Positions 27,237-36,133 of a DNA stretch of 64,000 bases are shown here, in pieces. A program made the position numbers and the translations under genes. Location: contig JAITVY010000098.1 in assembly GCA_031285565.1 (NCBI GenBank), forward strand, positions 62,001-126,000. The letters run 5' to 3'. The notes under the pieces were generated by a model. That model worked only from the letters and a program-made list of their open reading frames with translations. It was not told the DNA's origin and did no database searches. How positions within the stretch are numbered: the first letter of the stretch is position 1; each line of letters begins with the position of its first letter. The DNA is from Tannerella sp. GTDB lineage: Bacteria; Bacteroidota; Bacteroidia; Bacteroidales; Tannerellaceae.

Positions 27237-27244
27237 TACATTTG
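27237..27244 (+). promoter_or_regulatory. Candidate -7 box of the 27.25-27.48 kb RNA
   Basis: TACATTTG is a perfect TAnnTTTG match, with a T-rich -33-like stretch about 23 bp upstream. No open reading frame follows within 280 bp. Confidence 0.55.
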
Positions 27245-27250
27245 TAACAT

Positions 27251-27476
27251 ATTCAAGGATATGAAAGGGTATACACATCCATGAAGGGGAAGAGTTCCCG
27301 GCTCCAATGATCAAAAAGAATTGGTATGTGGTCTGACACAAAATGAACCAAACTAGTACAAACACATGCATTCTTACGAGAGGAAAGGGTCACGGACAGT
27401 CGGGAAACATTGAAACCGGTCAGGTTTCAAAAAAGAGGAAGAAAGACGGGGAGATTTCTTCCTCTTATGTTATTTT
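27251..27476 (+). ncRNA. Likely small RNA of about 225 nt with terminator
   Basis: A promoter-like box precedes, and a strong terminator (12-bp stem 27433-27444/27455-27466, then TTATTTT) ends this gene-free stretch. Between them are hairpins: GGGAA/TTCCC near 27287-27299, CCAAT/ATTGG at 27304-27324 and TGAAACC/GGTTTCA at 27411-27429. The base composition is less AT-rich than its flanks. I do not recognise it as 6S RNA, tmRNA, SRP RNA or a known riboswitch. It could also be a leader of the AraC gene 58 bp downstream, but the terminator argues against that. Confidence 0.45.
27433..27476 (+). terminator. Strong rho-independent terminator
   Basis: A perfect 12-bp stem AAGAGGAAGAAA/TTTCTTCCTCTT with a 10-nt loop is followed by a T-rich tail. 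Confidence 0.8.
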
Positions 27477-27533
27477 CAAAAAAAGCCTTATCGATTAAGC
27501 CTTACACAGGTTTGAATTTCTTATATTTGTTTC

Positions 27534-28406
27534 ATGAAAGTAGAACGCACAATTTCTGAATTCAACAATGAGCTCAAATTAAAAGGCTTCAAAGCCTTTC
27601 AAATAGAAGACGACAGTAGCGCCACACGTACTTACAGCCGCAAAGAGTTCTATAAGATTTGCCTTACTACTGGCAAAAGCATTATCAACTATGCCGATAG
27701 AAGTTTTGAACAGGAAGGAACTATCCTGTTTTTTGGCAATCCACATATTCCCTATTCCTGGGAAACAATATCAACTACATACATCGGCTACACCTGTCTT
27801 TTCTCAGAAGATTTTCTGAAACAGTCCGAACGTTCTGAAAGCTTACTCCAATCACCTTTCTTTAAAATTGACGGAACACCTGTTTTAGAAATATCAGAAG
27901 AACAAAGGTTATTTCTCAATACGCTTTTCCGGAAAATGATTGAAGAACAGGAAAACGACTATACTTTTAAGGATGAACTTATCCGTAACTACATCAGTCT
28001 GATCATTCACGAATCATTAAAACTTCAACCCTCAGAGCATTATCACCAGGCCAAAAAAGCAACTGCACGGATCACCTCCGTATTCCTCGAATTACTGGAA
28101 AGACAATTCCCGGTTGAAACTTCCGACCACCCATTGCAACTACGCACTGCGCAGGATTATGCGCAGAACCTGAATGTGCACACCAATTACCTGAACCGTG
28201 CGGTAAAAGAAATAACAGGTAAATCAACGACTGCGCATATTACAGAGCGGATTATTGCAGAGGCTAAGGCGCTATTACAACATACGGATTGGAATATCTC
28301 CGAAATCGCCTACGCCCTCGGCTTTGAATATCCCACCTACTTTAACAACTTCTTCAAAAAGCAAACAGGCACAAATCCAAAGTCTCTACGGGAAGCCATG
28401 GTTTGA
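27534..28406 (+). CDS. AraC-family transcription regulator
   Basis: The 290-residue regulator has an N-terminal cupin-like sensor domain (about 1-170) and a C-terminal pair of helix-turn-helix motifs (about 190-285). The latter contains NYLNRAVKEITGKS, DWNISEIAYALGFEYPTYFNNFFKKQTGTNP. It probably controls the acetyltransferase, cyclophilin-like and hydrolase genes that follow. A TATATTTG box at 27522-27529 would place the transcript start at the ATG, so the mRNA may be leaderless. Confidence 0.92.
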   Translation: MKVERTISEFNNELKLKGFKAFQIEDDSSATRTYSRKEFYKICLTTGKSIINYADRSFEQEGTILFFGNPHIPYSWETISTTYIGYTCLFSEDFLKQSERSESLLQSPFFKIDGTPVLEISEEQRLFLNTLFRKMIEEQENDYTFKDELIRNYISLIIHESLKLQPSEHYHQAKKATARITSVFLELLERQFPVETSDHPLQLRTAQDYAQNLNVHTNYLNRAVKEITGKSTTAHITERIIAEAKALLQHTDWNISEIAYALGFEYPTYFNNFFKKQTGTNPKSLREAMV

Positions 28407-28525
28407 ATTTCTTAATTATCGGTTTGAAAATCGTTAACCGTCTTGGTTCATAAAACCCGATCTTTGTAATAAAAAATACAAAGAGAGTGTATCAACGTAG
28501 CCTCTTCGATTAAACAGAAACAAAG

Positions 28526-29086
28526 ATGGATAAATCAGATATTTTCGAACGGCTAAGAAACGGAGAAATTATTCCGGCCGGCGACCCTCAAGGCTATCGG
28601 ATGCGGGAGGCTTCCTACGCCACAAAAAAACTACTCGTACAGATGAACAATTCATCCGACCCCGCTAAGATCAGGGATTTATTAAGCCGGATTACAGGTA
28701 GCATGATAGACGAAAGTGTTGCTGTGTTTACTCCCTTGTATATCAATTACGGTAAACATACCACGATAGGCAAAAACGTATTTATCAACTTCAATTGTAC
28801 TTTCCTTGATCTGGGTGGCATCACCATCGAAGATAATGTATTGATAGGTCCCAACGTCAGCATATTATCCGAAGGACATCCGGTATCGCCGGAAGACCGG
28901 CATTCACTTGTGCCTAAATCCATCCATATTAAAAAGAATGCCTGGATTGGCGCCGGAGCGACTATACTGCAAGGGGTAACGATTGGAGAAAACGCGATCG
29001 TAGCCGCAGGAGCCGTTGTATCCAAAGATGTTCCTGACAATACGATCGTAGGCGGTATTCCGGCAAAAGTCATAAAATCAACTTAA
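28526..29086 (+). CDS. Hexapeptide-repeat acetyltransferase (LacA/Maa/NodL type)
   Basis: The 186-residue enzyme transfers acetyl from acetyl-CoA to a sugar or related hydroxyl. It has the N-terminal maltose-acetyltransferase helical domain, then the left-handed beta-helix with hexad repeats. [16 protein letters not shown], the catalytic histidine region LSEGHPV and [31 protein letters not shown] are visible. It follows the AraC gene and precedes the cyclophilin-like lipoprotein. Confidence 0.92.
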   Translation: MDKSDIFERLRNGEIIPAGDPQGYRMREASYATKKLLVQMNNSSDPAKIRDLLSRITGSMIDESVAVFTPLYINYGKHTTIGKNVFINFNCTFLDLGGITIEDNVLIGPNVSILSEGHPVSPEDRHSLVPKSIHIKKNAWIGAGATILQGVTIGENAIVAAGAVVSKDVPDNTIVGGIPAKVIKST

Positions 29087-29097
29087 ACAGGACAAAT

Positions 29098-29610
29098 ATG
29101 AATAAGTTCATATCAATAATACTCTCTTTTATGATGATAACCAGTCTTTCAGCTTGTGATACAGATGACACAAACAACCCGAAAGCACCGGTACCGGAAC
29201 AGCCGGAAAACTCCGGCAACGGTAATGAAGAAGACGATCCGGAAGGTAACGGGACATTGAAGATAACCATTGGCTCAACCATATTCACGGCTAACCTTCA
29301 GAATAATGCGGCAGCAACCGCCTTCAGGAAACTGTTGCCAATCACAACCACCATGTCCGAATTGAACAATAATGAAAAGTACTGCGACCTGCCAGGCAGC
29401 CTGCCGACCAGTGCTTCCAATCCGGGAACAATTCAAAATGGCGATCTCATGTTGTATGGTTCACGGACATTGGTATTGTTCTACAAAAGCTTTTCTACAT
29501 CTTACAGTTACACACCATTGGGGAAAGTGGATAATACAACAGGTTTAGCATCCGCATTAGGTTCGGGAAACGTAACCGTGACCTTTGAATCAGAAGAAAA
29601 AGGTGAATAA
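29098..29610 (+). CDS. Lipoprotein with cyclophilin-like domain
   Basis: The 170-residue protein has a lipobox SLSAC (cysteine at 20) and an acidic, Pro-rich linker. From about residue 55 a cyclophilin-like domain (PF18050 type) shows TLKITIGSTIFTANLQNN and LPITTTMSELNN, with later GDLMLYGSRTLVLFYKSFS. Prolyl isomerase activity is not established for this family. It lies 11 bp after the acetyltransferase gene, in the same operon as the hydrolase. Confidence 0.85.
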   Translation: MNKFISIILSFMMITSLSACDTDDTNNPKAPVPEQPENSGNGNEEDDPEGNGTLKITIGSTIFTANLQNNAAATAFRKLLPITTTMSELNNNEKYCDLPGSLPTSASNPGTIQNGDLMLYGSRTLVLFYKSFSTSYSYTPLGKVDNTTGLASALGSGNVTVTFESEEKGE

Positions 29611-29630
29611 CAAAAAATGAATTATAAGAA

Positions 29631-30701
29631 ATGAAGAAAATAATCATAATAACCCTGCTTGTGATTGGAGCAACCACGGCAGGAGCAACCAAACCGGCAA
29701 ACGGAAAGAATCAAACAAACAACAATAATAATATGGAAAAGTTAGAATTAACAAACCAGTGGGATAAAGTATTCCCCCAGAGCGACAAGGTCAACCATTG
29801 TAAAGTAACCTTCCGCAACCGGTATGGCATTACGCTTGCCGCCGATATGTATATACCTAAAAACGCAAATGGGAAATTGCCTGCAATTGCCGTAAGCGGT
29901 CCTTTTGGGGCGGTAAAAGAGCAGTCTTCAGGGCTCTATGCACAGGCAATGGCCGAACGCGGTTTCCTGACCATTGCCTTCGATCCATCGTATACCGGTG
30001 AGAGTGGTGGCGAGCCCCGCTATGTAGCTTCTCCCGACATTAACACGGAAGATTTCTGCGCTGCCGTTGATTTCCTTTCCACCCGCAATGATGTAGATCC
30101 TGACCGTATCGGAATCATAGGTATCTGTGGCTGGGGCGGCCTGGCTATCAACGCTGCTGCTATGGACACCCGGATTAAAGCAACTGCCACTTCTACGATG
30201 TACGATATGAGCCGTGTGAATGCTAACGGCTATTTCGATTCGATGGATGCGGATAAACGCTATGAACTCCGCGAACAACTCAATGCCCAGCGTACCACCG
30301 ATGCGAAAAACGGCACGTATGCACTGGCCGGTGGTGTAGTAGATCCATTACCGGACGATGCGCCATGGTTCGTAAAAGACTATCACAGTTACTACAAGAC
30401 GGATCGTGGCTATCACGAGCGTTCGCTCAACTCTAACGATGGTTGGAACATAACATCGACACTTTCGTTCATCAATATGCCCCAGCTTTCATATGCCGAC
30501 GAAATCCGTAATGCAGTACTGGTTATCCACGGCGAAAAAGCACATTCATGTTATTTCAGTGAAGATGCTTTCAGGAAATTGAAAGGTGACAACAAAGAAC
30601 TGTTGATTATTCCCGGAGCTGTACATGTGGATCTATATGACCGGATGGATGTTATTCCTTTCGGGAAACTAGAATCTTTCTTTAAGGAATATCTGAAATA
30701 A
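29631..30701 (+). CDS. Exported alpha/beta hydrolase, dienelactone-hydrolase-like
   Basis: The 356-residue enzyme has an N-terminal signal peptide (to about A19) and an alpha/beta hydrolase fold. The nucleophile motif is GICGWGG, with Cys in the place of Ser as in dienelactone hydrolases. VIHGEKAHSCYFS gives the acid region and PGAVHVDLYD the histidine. The family (YcjY-like) contains esterases and peptidases of unsettled substrate. It is the last gene of the AraC-linked group. Confidence 0.85.
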   Translation: MKKIIIITLLVIGATTAGATKPANGKNQTNNNNNMEKLELTNQWDKVFPQSDKVNHCKVTFRNRYGITLAADMYIPKNANGKLPAIAVSGPFGAVKEQSSGLYAQAMAERGFLTIAFDPSYTGESGGEPRYVASPDINTEDFCAAVDFLSTRNDVDPDRIGIIGICGWGGLAINAAAMDTRIKATATSTMYDMSRVNANGYFDSMDADKRYELREQLNAQRTTDAKNGTYALAGGVVDPLPDDAPWFVKDYHSYYKTDRGYHERSLNSNDGWNITSTLSFINMPQLSYADEIRNAVLVIHGEKAHSCYFSEDAFRKLKGDNKELLIIPGAVHVDLYDRMDVIPFGKLESFFKEYLK

Positions 30702-30717
30702 AATATAAATTGCAGGG

Positions 30718-30743
30718 GTGTCTAAAAAAATGTTTTTTTACAC
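30718..30743 (+). terminator. Terminator hairpin after the hydrolase gene
   Basis: GTGTCTAAAAAAA pairs imperfectly with TTTTTTTACAC around a 2-nt loop. The A/T run acts on both strands, but only the plus strand has a gene ending here. Confidence 0.5.
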
Positions 30744-30817
30744 AGAGCTAAATTCCTTAATATTTATGTTATATTCATAATAATTGCATCTATTCCAGAC
30801 CCTCCGGATTAAAAGAC

Positions 30818-30825
30818 TATCTTTG
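30818..30825 (+). promoter_or_regulatory. Candidate -7 box for the RRM gene
   Basis: TATCTTTG matches TAnnTTTG and leaves a leader of about 110 nt, longer than for most genes here. Confidence 0.45.
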
Positions 30826-30942
30826 CACCGAATTGAGTTACGAATTTTTATCGTATTGTCTTCTTTTTATAAAACTATTCAGAGTTGTCTCTCCTTTAAT
30901 TATCCTTCTCAATCCACAATTATTTACTTTAATAAATTTTAT

Positions 30943-31236
30943 ATGAACATTTTCATTGCAGGTTTAAGCTATGGTATCAATGATGCCGACTTAAACGAAT
31001 TATTTGCAGAGTATGGAGAAATTTCTTCAGCAAAAGTTATCATGGACAGAGAAACAGGAAGATCTAAAGGATTCGGTTTTATAGAAATGGCAGACGAGGC
31101 ACAGGGTCAGAAGGCTATCGACGATCTAAACGGAGCTGAGTACGAAAATAGAACGCTTTCGGTAAGCGTGGCACGCCCGCGCACGGAAAGATCCTCATAC
31201 GAAGGAAACCGTAACAATAGTTATAACCGCTATTAA
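30943..31236 (+). CDS. RRM-domain RNA-binding protein
   Basis: The 97-residue protein starts at the ATG at 30943, where the RRM begins (an upstream in-frame start would add unrelated sequence). It has RNP2 IFIAGLSYG and RNP1 RSKGFGFIEM, followed by a short S/N/R/Y tail. It probably binds single-stranded RNA in the cytoplasm. Bacteroidota use several such small RRM proteins, sometimes as regulators in place of Hfq or cold-shock proteins. Confidence 0.93.
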   Translation: MNIFIAGLSYGINDADLNELFAEYGEISSAKVIMDRETGRSKGFGFIEMADEAQGQKAIDDLNGAEYENRTLSVSVARPRTERSSYEGNRNNSYNRY

Positions 31237-31249
31237 TACATGATTATAG

Positions 31250-31284
31250 AAAACAGAAGGCCCCGAAAGCCTTCTGTTTTTGTA
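31250..31284 (+). terminator. Rho-independent terminator of the RRM gene
   Basis: An 11-bp stem AAAACAGAAGG/CCTTCTGTTTT with a 9-nt loop is followed by T-rich sequence. Confidence 0.85.
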
Positions 31285-31421
31285 TAAGAACAAAACAAAA
31301 AATCACTTTCCACCTTCATTAATCTAAATCAGACCACACACTTCAAACTATATTCCAGGATTCCCTATCCTTATTTTTTTATTTTGAACACATTCTTATT
31401 AGTCTGCATTGGTAAATAAAA

Positions 31422-31429
31422 TATCTTTG
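31422..31429 (+). promoter_or_regulatory. Candidate -7 box for the small membrane protein gene
   Basis: TATCTTTG matches TAnnTTTG, 43 bp before the ATG at 31473. Confidence 0.5.
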
Positions 31430-31472
31430 CCGTAGATATCTTCATCGAATTTAAACAGAAATTCAAATCAAA

Positions 31473-31796
31473 ATGGGAACAAAATCATTTAAGGTTGTGA
31501 CGTCCGTATCAATGGTGTTAACCCTTACGGCAGCAATACTTAGCGTCATCGGTATTACAATTACCGGTCTTTATCCTGCTATTTTTGTGTTATTGTTAGC
31601 GGCCCTGATCCCAATCGCTTCCAAGTTTTACGCCAAAAAGATCAGTCGCAAATCCAATCGTTCCCAGAGAAATTATTCCACAATACTCACAATTATTAAT
31701 TTGCTACTAATCTTAGTCATATTATGGATGACATTTGTAATCATGATTGACCGTGTTATTCCTAACGTTGTTGACTATTATCAGGTAGCACATTGA
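31473..31796 (+). CDS. Hypothetical membrane protein
   Basis: The 107-residue protein has three probable membrane helices (about 9-27, 29-47, 69-90) with a basic cytoplasmic loop (KKISRKSNRSQRN) between the last two. I do not recognise its family. The next gene, encoding DUF1697, starts 30 bp later. Confidence 0.7.
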   Translation: MGTKSFKVVTSVSMVLTLTAAILSVIGITITGLYPAIFVLLLAALIPIASKFYAKKISRKSNRSQRNYSTILTIINLLLILVILWMTFVIMIDRVIPNVVDYYQVAH

Positions 31797-31826
31797 CAAT
31801 TACAAAAAAACATTGAAAACAACAAA

Positions 31827-32387
31827 ATGACAACATATATTTCAATCTTAAGAGGAATTAATGTAAGCGGACAGAATCTTATCAAAATGGATGCTTTGCA
31901 GAAAATGTATAAAAACCTGGGGTTTGGCAATATTGCAACTTACGTACAAAGTGGAAATGTTATTTTTAACAGTGAAAATGCTGAGCCTGAAAAATTAGGC
32001 ACAGAAATAACACAGCAAATAGAAAAAGACTTTGGATTTAATGTACCCGTAATAGTCCTAACGATTGACAACCTGAAACAAATAACTGACAATAATCCAT
32101 TTACAAAAGACCTGAACAAAGACAAAACTTTTCTATATGTTACTTTTTTATCTTCAAATCCTGATGAATACGATATAAAAGCAATTGAAGAAAAGAAACA
32201 GGATGGCGAAGAAGTCTTTATTACTGGGCATGCTGTATATTTGTACTGCCCAAATGGATACGGAAGAACGAAACTAAACAATACATTTTTGGAAAAGAAA
32301 TTAAAGGTCGGAGCAACCACAAGAAATTGGAAAACCACAAATGAACTTTTAAAAATAGCTTTCGAAATACATGAAGTAAGGAAATAA
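31827..32387 (+). CDS. DUF1697-family protein
   Basis: The 186-residue protein matches DUF1697, with the N-terminal signature YISILRGINVSGQNLIKM, TYVQSGNVIFNS and GRTKLNN. The fold is ferredoxin-like. Function is unknown across the family. Confidence 0.88.
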   Translation: MTTYISILRGINVSGQNLIKMDALQKMYKNLGFGNIATYVQSGNVIFNSENAEPEKLGTEITQQIEKDFGFNVPVIVLTIDNLKQITDNNPFTKDLNKDKTFLYVTFLSSNPDEYDIKAIEEKKQDGEEVFITGHAVYLYCPNGYGRTKLNNTFLEKKLKVGATTRNWKTTNELLKIAFEIHEVRK

Positions 32388-32419
32388 CTTATAACAACAA
32401 AATAAAAGCAAATTAAAAA

Positions 32420-32896
32420 ATGCCGAATGAAATGATCACATACAGAAAAGCCATCTTATCAGATGCGGAAAAACTTGCGGAAATACGCAGTATTTTCCTG
32501 AGAGAAATCAACAATGTGCCTTCGGAAGAGGAAAGAGTTATTGTTGAACAAACGAATCTTGAGTATTTCAAAAAAGCGCTCTGCGATAATTCATTTATAG
32601 CATGGATTGCCCTTGGCAACGACGAAATTATAGCAACGAGCGGATTGAGTTTCTCGGTAATTCCGCCCTTGCATCGTATTCCCGATGGAAAAATCGCATT
32701 TATAATGAATATGTACACTTTTCCAACGTATCGCAACCGGGGAATCGCGACCGAATTATTCAAAAGGATTGTTGAAGAAGCCAAACTGCTTGGTTATAAA
32801 AAGATCACATTGAATGCTACTGACGAGGGCAAACCGCTTTATGAAAAGTACGGATTCAAAGACGTGCATGGTGATATGGATTATTTTGTATGGTAA
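32420..32896 (+). CDS. GNAT-family acetyltransferase
   Basis: The 158-residue protein has GNAT motif A (MYTFPTYRNRGIATELFKRI) with the acetyl-CoA loop and motif B (ATDEGKPLYEKYGFK). The substrate is not evident. It follows DUF1697 by 32 bp, so they may share a transcript. Confidence 0.88.
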   Translation: MPNEMITYRKAILSDAEKLAEIRSIFLREINNVPSEEERVIVEQTNLEYFKKALCDNSFIAWIALGNDEIIATSGLSFSVIPPLHRIPDGKIAFIMNMYTFPTYRNRGIATELFKRIVEEAKLLGYKKITLNATDEGKPLYEKYGFKDVHGDMDYFVW

Positions 32897-32975
32897 ACGA
32901 AAAGAATGCCATATGCAGTAGGTAGCCTGATATCAGGTAGGGCAATAACAAGTAAGCAAACAATAAATAAGAGTT

Positions 32976-33500
32976 ATGAACCATATGAGATTAAGTGGGA
33001 TTCCAAAAAGGATTTCTTTTGTAGTATTCGTGTTGCTGATTTCATTACCATGCTTTGGCCAGGACTATCTGCAACCCAATGAAGAGGTCATCTTATCATT
33101 CCGGACAAAAAACAATAAACAAATGTATTTAGTCAAAGACAAATCAAACAGATATATTTCTTATCGTTTTGGAACAAAGGATAAAATCGAACTCAAATAC
33201 CCTGCATCAGGAACAAACAGTTGGGAGAAATTCAAATATTCCTCCTACCTCAGGGGTGGCGGAATAACAAACGAAGGTATGGATCTGAATTACGTCTATT
33301 TTACCAACGGTGATTTCCAGTATATCATTTACCAGACATATTATGCCGTAGGGAATAAAAGAAAAATTGGCCTGAAAGTAATAAATCTAAAAACAAACAA
33401 AACCACTGATATTGAAGGAAATCCTAAAACTGCAACAGGTACTTTGGTTGATTTCAGAGACAATCAACTGCTGGAAATAGGAGACGAATTATTTGACTAA
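32976..33500 (+). CDS. Hypothetical exported protein
   Basis: The 174-residue protein has a signal peptide (hydrophobic RISFVVFVLLISLPCFG, cleavage near 28) and a beta-rich mature part. I do not recognise it. It ends 14 bp before the convergent transporter gene and marks the right edge of the accessory block. A palindrome CCTGATATCAGG lies in the preceding gap at 32926-32937. Confidence 0.65.
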   Translation: MNHMRLSGIPKRISFVVFVLLISLPCFGQDYLQPNEEVILSFRTKNNKQMYLVKDKSNRYISYRFGTKDKIELKYPASGTNSWEKFKYSSYLRGGGITNEGMDLNYVYFTNGDFQYIIYQTYYAVGNKRKIGLKVINLKTNKTTDIEGNPKTATGTLVDFRDNQLLEIGDELFD

Positions 33501-33514
33501 GATACACAATTTAA

Positions 33515-33880
33515 CTACGAAGTAGCTCCCTTAGTAACCAAGAAGACACCCGTCATAATCAGAAATACACCGACCCAGCGGGTAAACGGAATGCTTTCAT
33601 GAAATATAAAAATAGAAGCAAGCATCCCGAAAACATAGCTGATACTGATAAGCGGATAGGCTACCGAGAATTCGTAATGCTTAATGATATAGAACCAGAT
33701 TAACGACCCGATTAACATACATACGCCGGAACCCAGCATCGGCAAGTTAGTAAAGACGTCTTTGAAAAATTTCCAGGTAAAACTGAATTTATCCATGCGC
33801 ATCATGGCAAACTTTAAGAAAATTTGTCCCGATACCAGGAACAAACTTTGCACAGTGGATATTGCGATGAGTTTTAACAT
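33515..33880 (-). CDS. Small EamA/SMR-type membrane transporter
   Basis: The 121-residue protein has four membrane helices (about 4-23, 50-70, 75-92, 98-116) and the SYVFGMLASIFIFHE pattern of SMR/ArnE-like flippases. In this locus it may flip a lipid-linked sugar or polyene precursor. Its ATG overlaps the end of the KS-like gene by 7 bp, so it is part of the polyene operon. It is the last gene of the right block. Confidence 0.75.
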   Translation of the reverse strand: MLKLIAISTVQSLFLVSGQIFLKFAMMRMDKFSFTWKFFKDVFTNLPMLGSGVCMLIGSLIWFYIIKHYEFSVAYPLISISYVFGMLASIFIFHESIPFTRWVGVFLIMTGVFLVTKGATS

Positions 33881-34920
33881 TGGGATAATAATATTAATGA
33901 ATGAGATTTATTATTGTAATGATTATAAAGAAGGATCCGTTTTACTCCTTGCAGGGCTTCTTCACCATTTACCAACAAATGAGCCGGAACAAGGTTCTTA
34001 TGCAGACAAGTAGCTGCCGCATACGTAGCTAAAGCCGGCGATGTAAATGATTGTCCGAACAAATGCTTATATTGTAGAATAGGTTTACCGGCAAATAACC
34101 GATCGATAGCCTGATGGTATACTTCATCATTCACACGGTTCGTATTCAAACCTACCATTACGGCATCTACATCCGACAGTGTACACCCGGCTGTAGCCAG
34201 CAGGTTATCGAGCGCCCCTTTCAACTGTGCCTGCGAAGGCATAAAAAGTGTATCAACTCCGCTTACTTCGCAAAGAGCATTTTCTTTCTTTTCGGATGCC
34301 AGTAACATACTCACGGCAGCCTCACCAGCAAAACAGTGGTGTTTAGGAGAATAAGGATCATTCTCAAACTCAAAAATACCAAGCCGCTTAAAAAAGATAT
34401 AATAGTCATCGGTCAGTTCATCATATCCTCCAAGCAATGCTGTTTCAATACGGTTATTACGAAACTGAAGACAAGCATCAAGCAACGCATTCTCAAACGA
34501 AGTGCCCCGGTGTACAAATGTATTGTTATAACCATGACATTTTAATTCGATGGCGATCAACGAGCTAAGAATATTATGGGTCGACTGCATAAAGAAAGTC
34601 GGCTGCAGAAACTGCTCCTTATTCTCCATGATTGAGTAGATAAACTTCTCCGTATTATCAATACATCCCAATCCGGTGCCACTAATAATAGCATCCGGCA
34701 TCTCCAGCGATGCCCGTTGCAAGGTATTGCGTGCCGTAACGATTACACGTTTAAGCAACTTCCCCATTCGTCGCGACTGGATTGGAGACAGATAATCAGT
34801 AAAGTTCGGATCAACCGAACGTACACACGGTTCCGTATAGAAAAGCGGCGTATCAAACCAGTCGTCACAAAGAGGTTTTTGCGCTGATATTTGAGTGGCA
34901 GATTGAATATAAATCGACAT
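33874..34920 (-). CDS. Ketosynthase-like protein without catalytic residues (chain-length-factor type)
   Basis: The 348-residue protein keeps the thiolase fold (DAIISGTGLGCIDNTEKF, QSTHNILSSLIAIELKCHGYNNTF, FAGEAAVSMLLAS), but the nucleophilic cysteine position is Thr140 (HRGTSFENAL). The two catalytic histidine motifs are degraded to MVGLNTNRVNDE and HLFGQSFTSP. It probably pairs with the active KS encoded 3 bp upstream to set chain length, as with chain-length factors of type II polyketide synthases. Confidence 0.82.
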   Translation of the reverse strand: MSIYIQSATQISAQKPLCDDWFDTPLFYTEPCVRSVDPNFTDYLSPIQSRRMGKLLKRVIVTARNTLQRASLEMPDAIISGTGLGCIDNTEKFIYSIMENKEQFLQPTFFMQSTHNILSSLIAIELKCHGYNNTFVHRGTSFENALLDACLQFRNNRIETALLGGYDELTDDYYIFFKRLGIFEFENDPYSPKHHCFAGEAAVSMLLASEKKENALCEVSGVDTLFMPSQAQLKGALDNLLATAGCTLSDVDAVMVGLNTNRVNDEVYHQAIDRLFAGKPILQYKHLFGQSFTSPALATYAAATCLHKNLVPAHLLVNGEEALQGVKRILLYNHYNNKSHSLILLSQC

Positions 34921-34923
34921 CGG

Positions 34924-36123
34924 TTATATTTTTGTCAAGACAATGGCAGAGTTATTACCGCCAAAGCCAAATGAGTTTGAAAGAATATGTTGCATTGATC
35001 GTTTAGGAGTCGGATCCATAACAGGAGCAAAATGATGCTCTTCTATTTGATTCCGGAAGTTCCGGTTTATCGGATAAAACTGATGCTCCAATGCAAGCAA
35101 CGAAATAACAGCCTCCAGACTGCCCGCAGCACTGGTAGTATGGCCCGTATACGATTTGATTGAAGCCAAAGGAGGCACCTGCTCACCAAAAACACGCATA
35201 ACAGCTTTCCCCTCCGTAAGATCATTATTCGGCGTACCGGTACCATGCGCATTGATATAATCAATATCTCCGGGGACCAATCCGGCGCTTTCAATAGCGC
35301 CCTTCATAGCCAGATAAGCGCCATCACCATCGGGCGAAGAAGCAGTCTGGTGAAAAGCATCACAGGCATTATGATAACCCGAAACAACACCGATAGGAGT
35401 CACACCCCGTTTACGAGCCGTTTCGGGCGATTCAAGCACCAGATAACCGGCGCCTTCACCCAGATTAATACCTGCACGATCGCGGTCAAATGGTTTACAG
35501 ATCTCCCTGTCGAGGATCATTAACGTATTAAACCCGTTGACATGATAACGCGAAAGACATTCGGTTCCCCCAGCAACGACAACATCTACCCGTCCCTCTT
35601 TAATCAGGTCAGCACCCATCATAATGGCATTGGCCGAAGAAGAGCAGGCAGTTACGATGGTCGATACTTTCTCAAATCCGCCAATATATTCAGCGATCTG
35701 TTCCGTACACGAACCACAATCATTCAGATCAAGATAATCATTTTTCGAATCATTCTCCAGGAAATCACAATACAACAATTCTGCCTGATCCATTCCGCCA
35801 ACTGTGATTCCGGAAATAAAAGCAACACGTAAAGAATCCCTATTCTCGAGCCGGGCCTGCGCTATTGCCTCTTGTGCAGCTATAATTCCGAGCAGTGATG
35901 AACGGATAACCGCCTTTTCAGGCAAAAAGCCCAACATCTCACGCATCTCATCATTACTCAGCTTTACCTCACCCACTGGATATTCAGTGTGTGATGTTTG
36001 CAGATAGCGAATCGATTCGACACCGGAACGCAGATTTCGGATCGCATCCAACGTAGCTTCTTTTCCTACCCCTACTGCAGAAATAATACCCGCTCCGGTT
36101 ATATAGACATCCTTTACATTCAT
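34924..36123 (-). CDS. Beta-ketoacyl-ACP synthase, active
   Basis: The 399-residue condensing enzyme extends the ACP-bound chain with malonyl units. The triad is C160 (VTACSSSANA), H293 (NAHGTGTP) and H328 (SYTGHTTSAAG). It lies directly upstream of the chain-length-factor-like gene (3-bp gap) and 10 bp after the ACP gene. This tight KS/CLF/ACP set is typical of the aryl-polyene type II system. Confidence 0.93.
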   Translation of the reverse strand: MNVKDVYITGAGIISAVGVGKEATLDAIRNLRSGVESIRYLQTSHTEYPVGEVKLSNDEMREMLGFLPEKAVIRSSLLGIIAAQEAIAQARLENRDSLRVAFISGITVGGMDQAELLYCDFLENDSKNDYLDLNDCGSCTEQIAEYIGGFEKVSTIVTACSSSANAIMMGADLIKEGRVDVVVAGGTECLSRYHVNGFNTLMILDREICKPFDRDRAGINLGEGAGYLVLESPETARKRGVTPIGVVSGYHNACDAFHQTASSPDGDGAYLAMKGAIESAGLVPGDIDYINAHGTGTPNNDLTEGKAVMRVFGEQVPPLASIKSYTGHTTSAAGSLEAVISLLALEHQFYPINRNFRNQIEEHHFAPVMDPTPKRSMQHILSNSFGFGGNNSAIVLTKI

Positions 36124-36133
36124 ATCTCAATCC

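Noticed and set aside
27251..27476. 6S RNA, tmRNA or SRP RNA
   Set aside because: No long central-bubble hairpin, tag frame or SRP tetraloop pattern could be drawn, so no known family name is given.
17363..33514. Genomic island with integrase
   Set aside because: No integrase, transposase, tRNA site or direct repeat was found at the edges. An insertion is inferred only from the split pathway.
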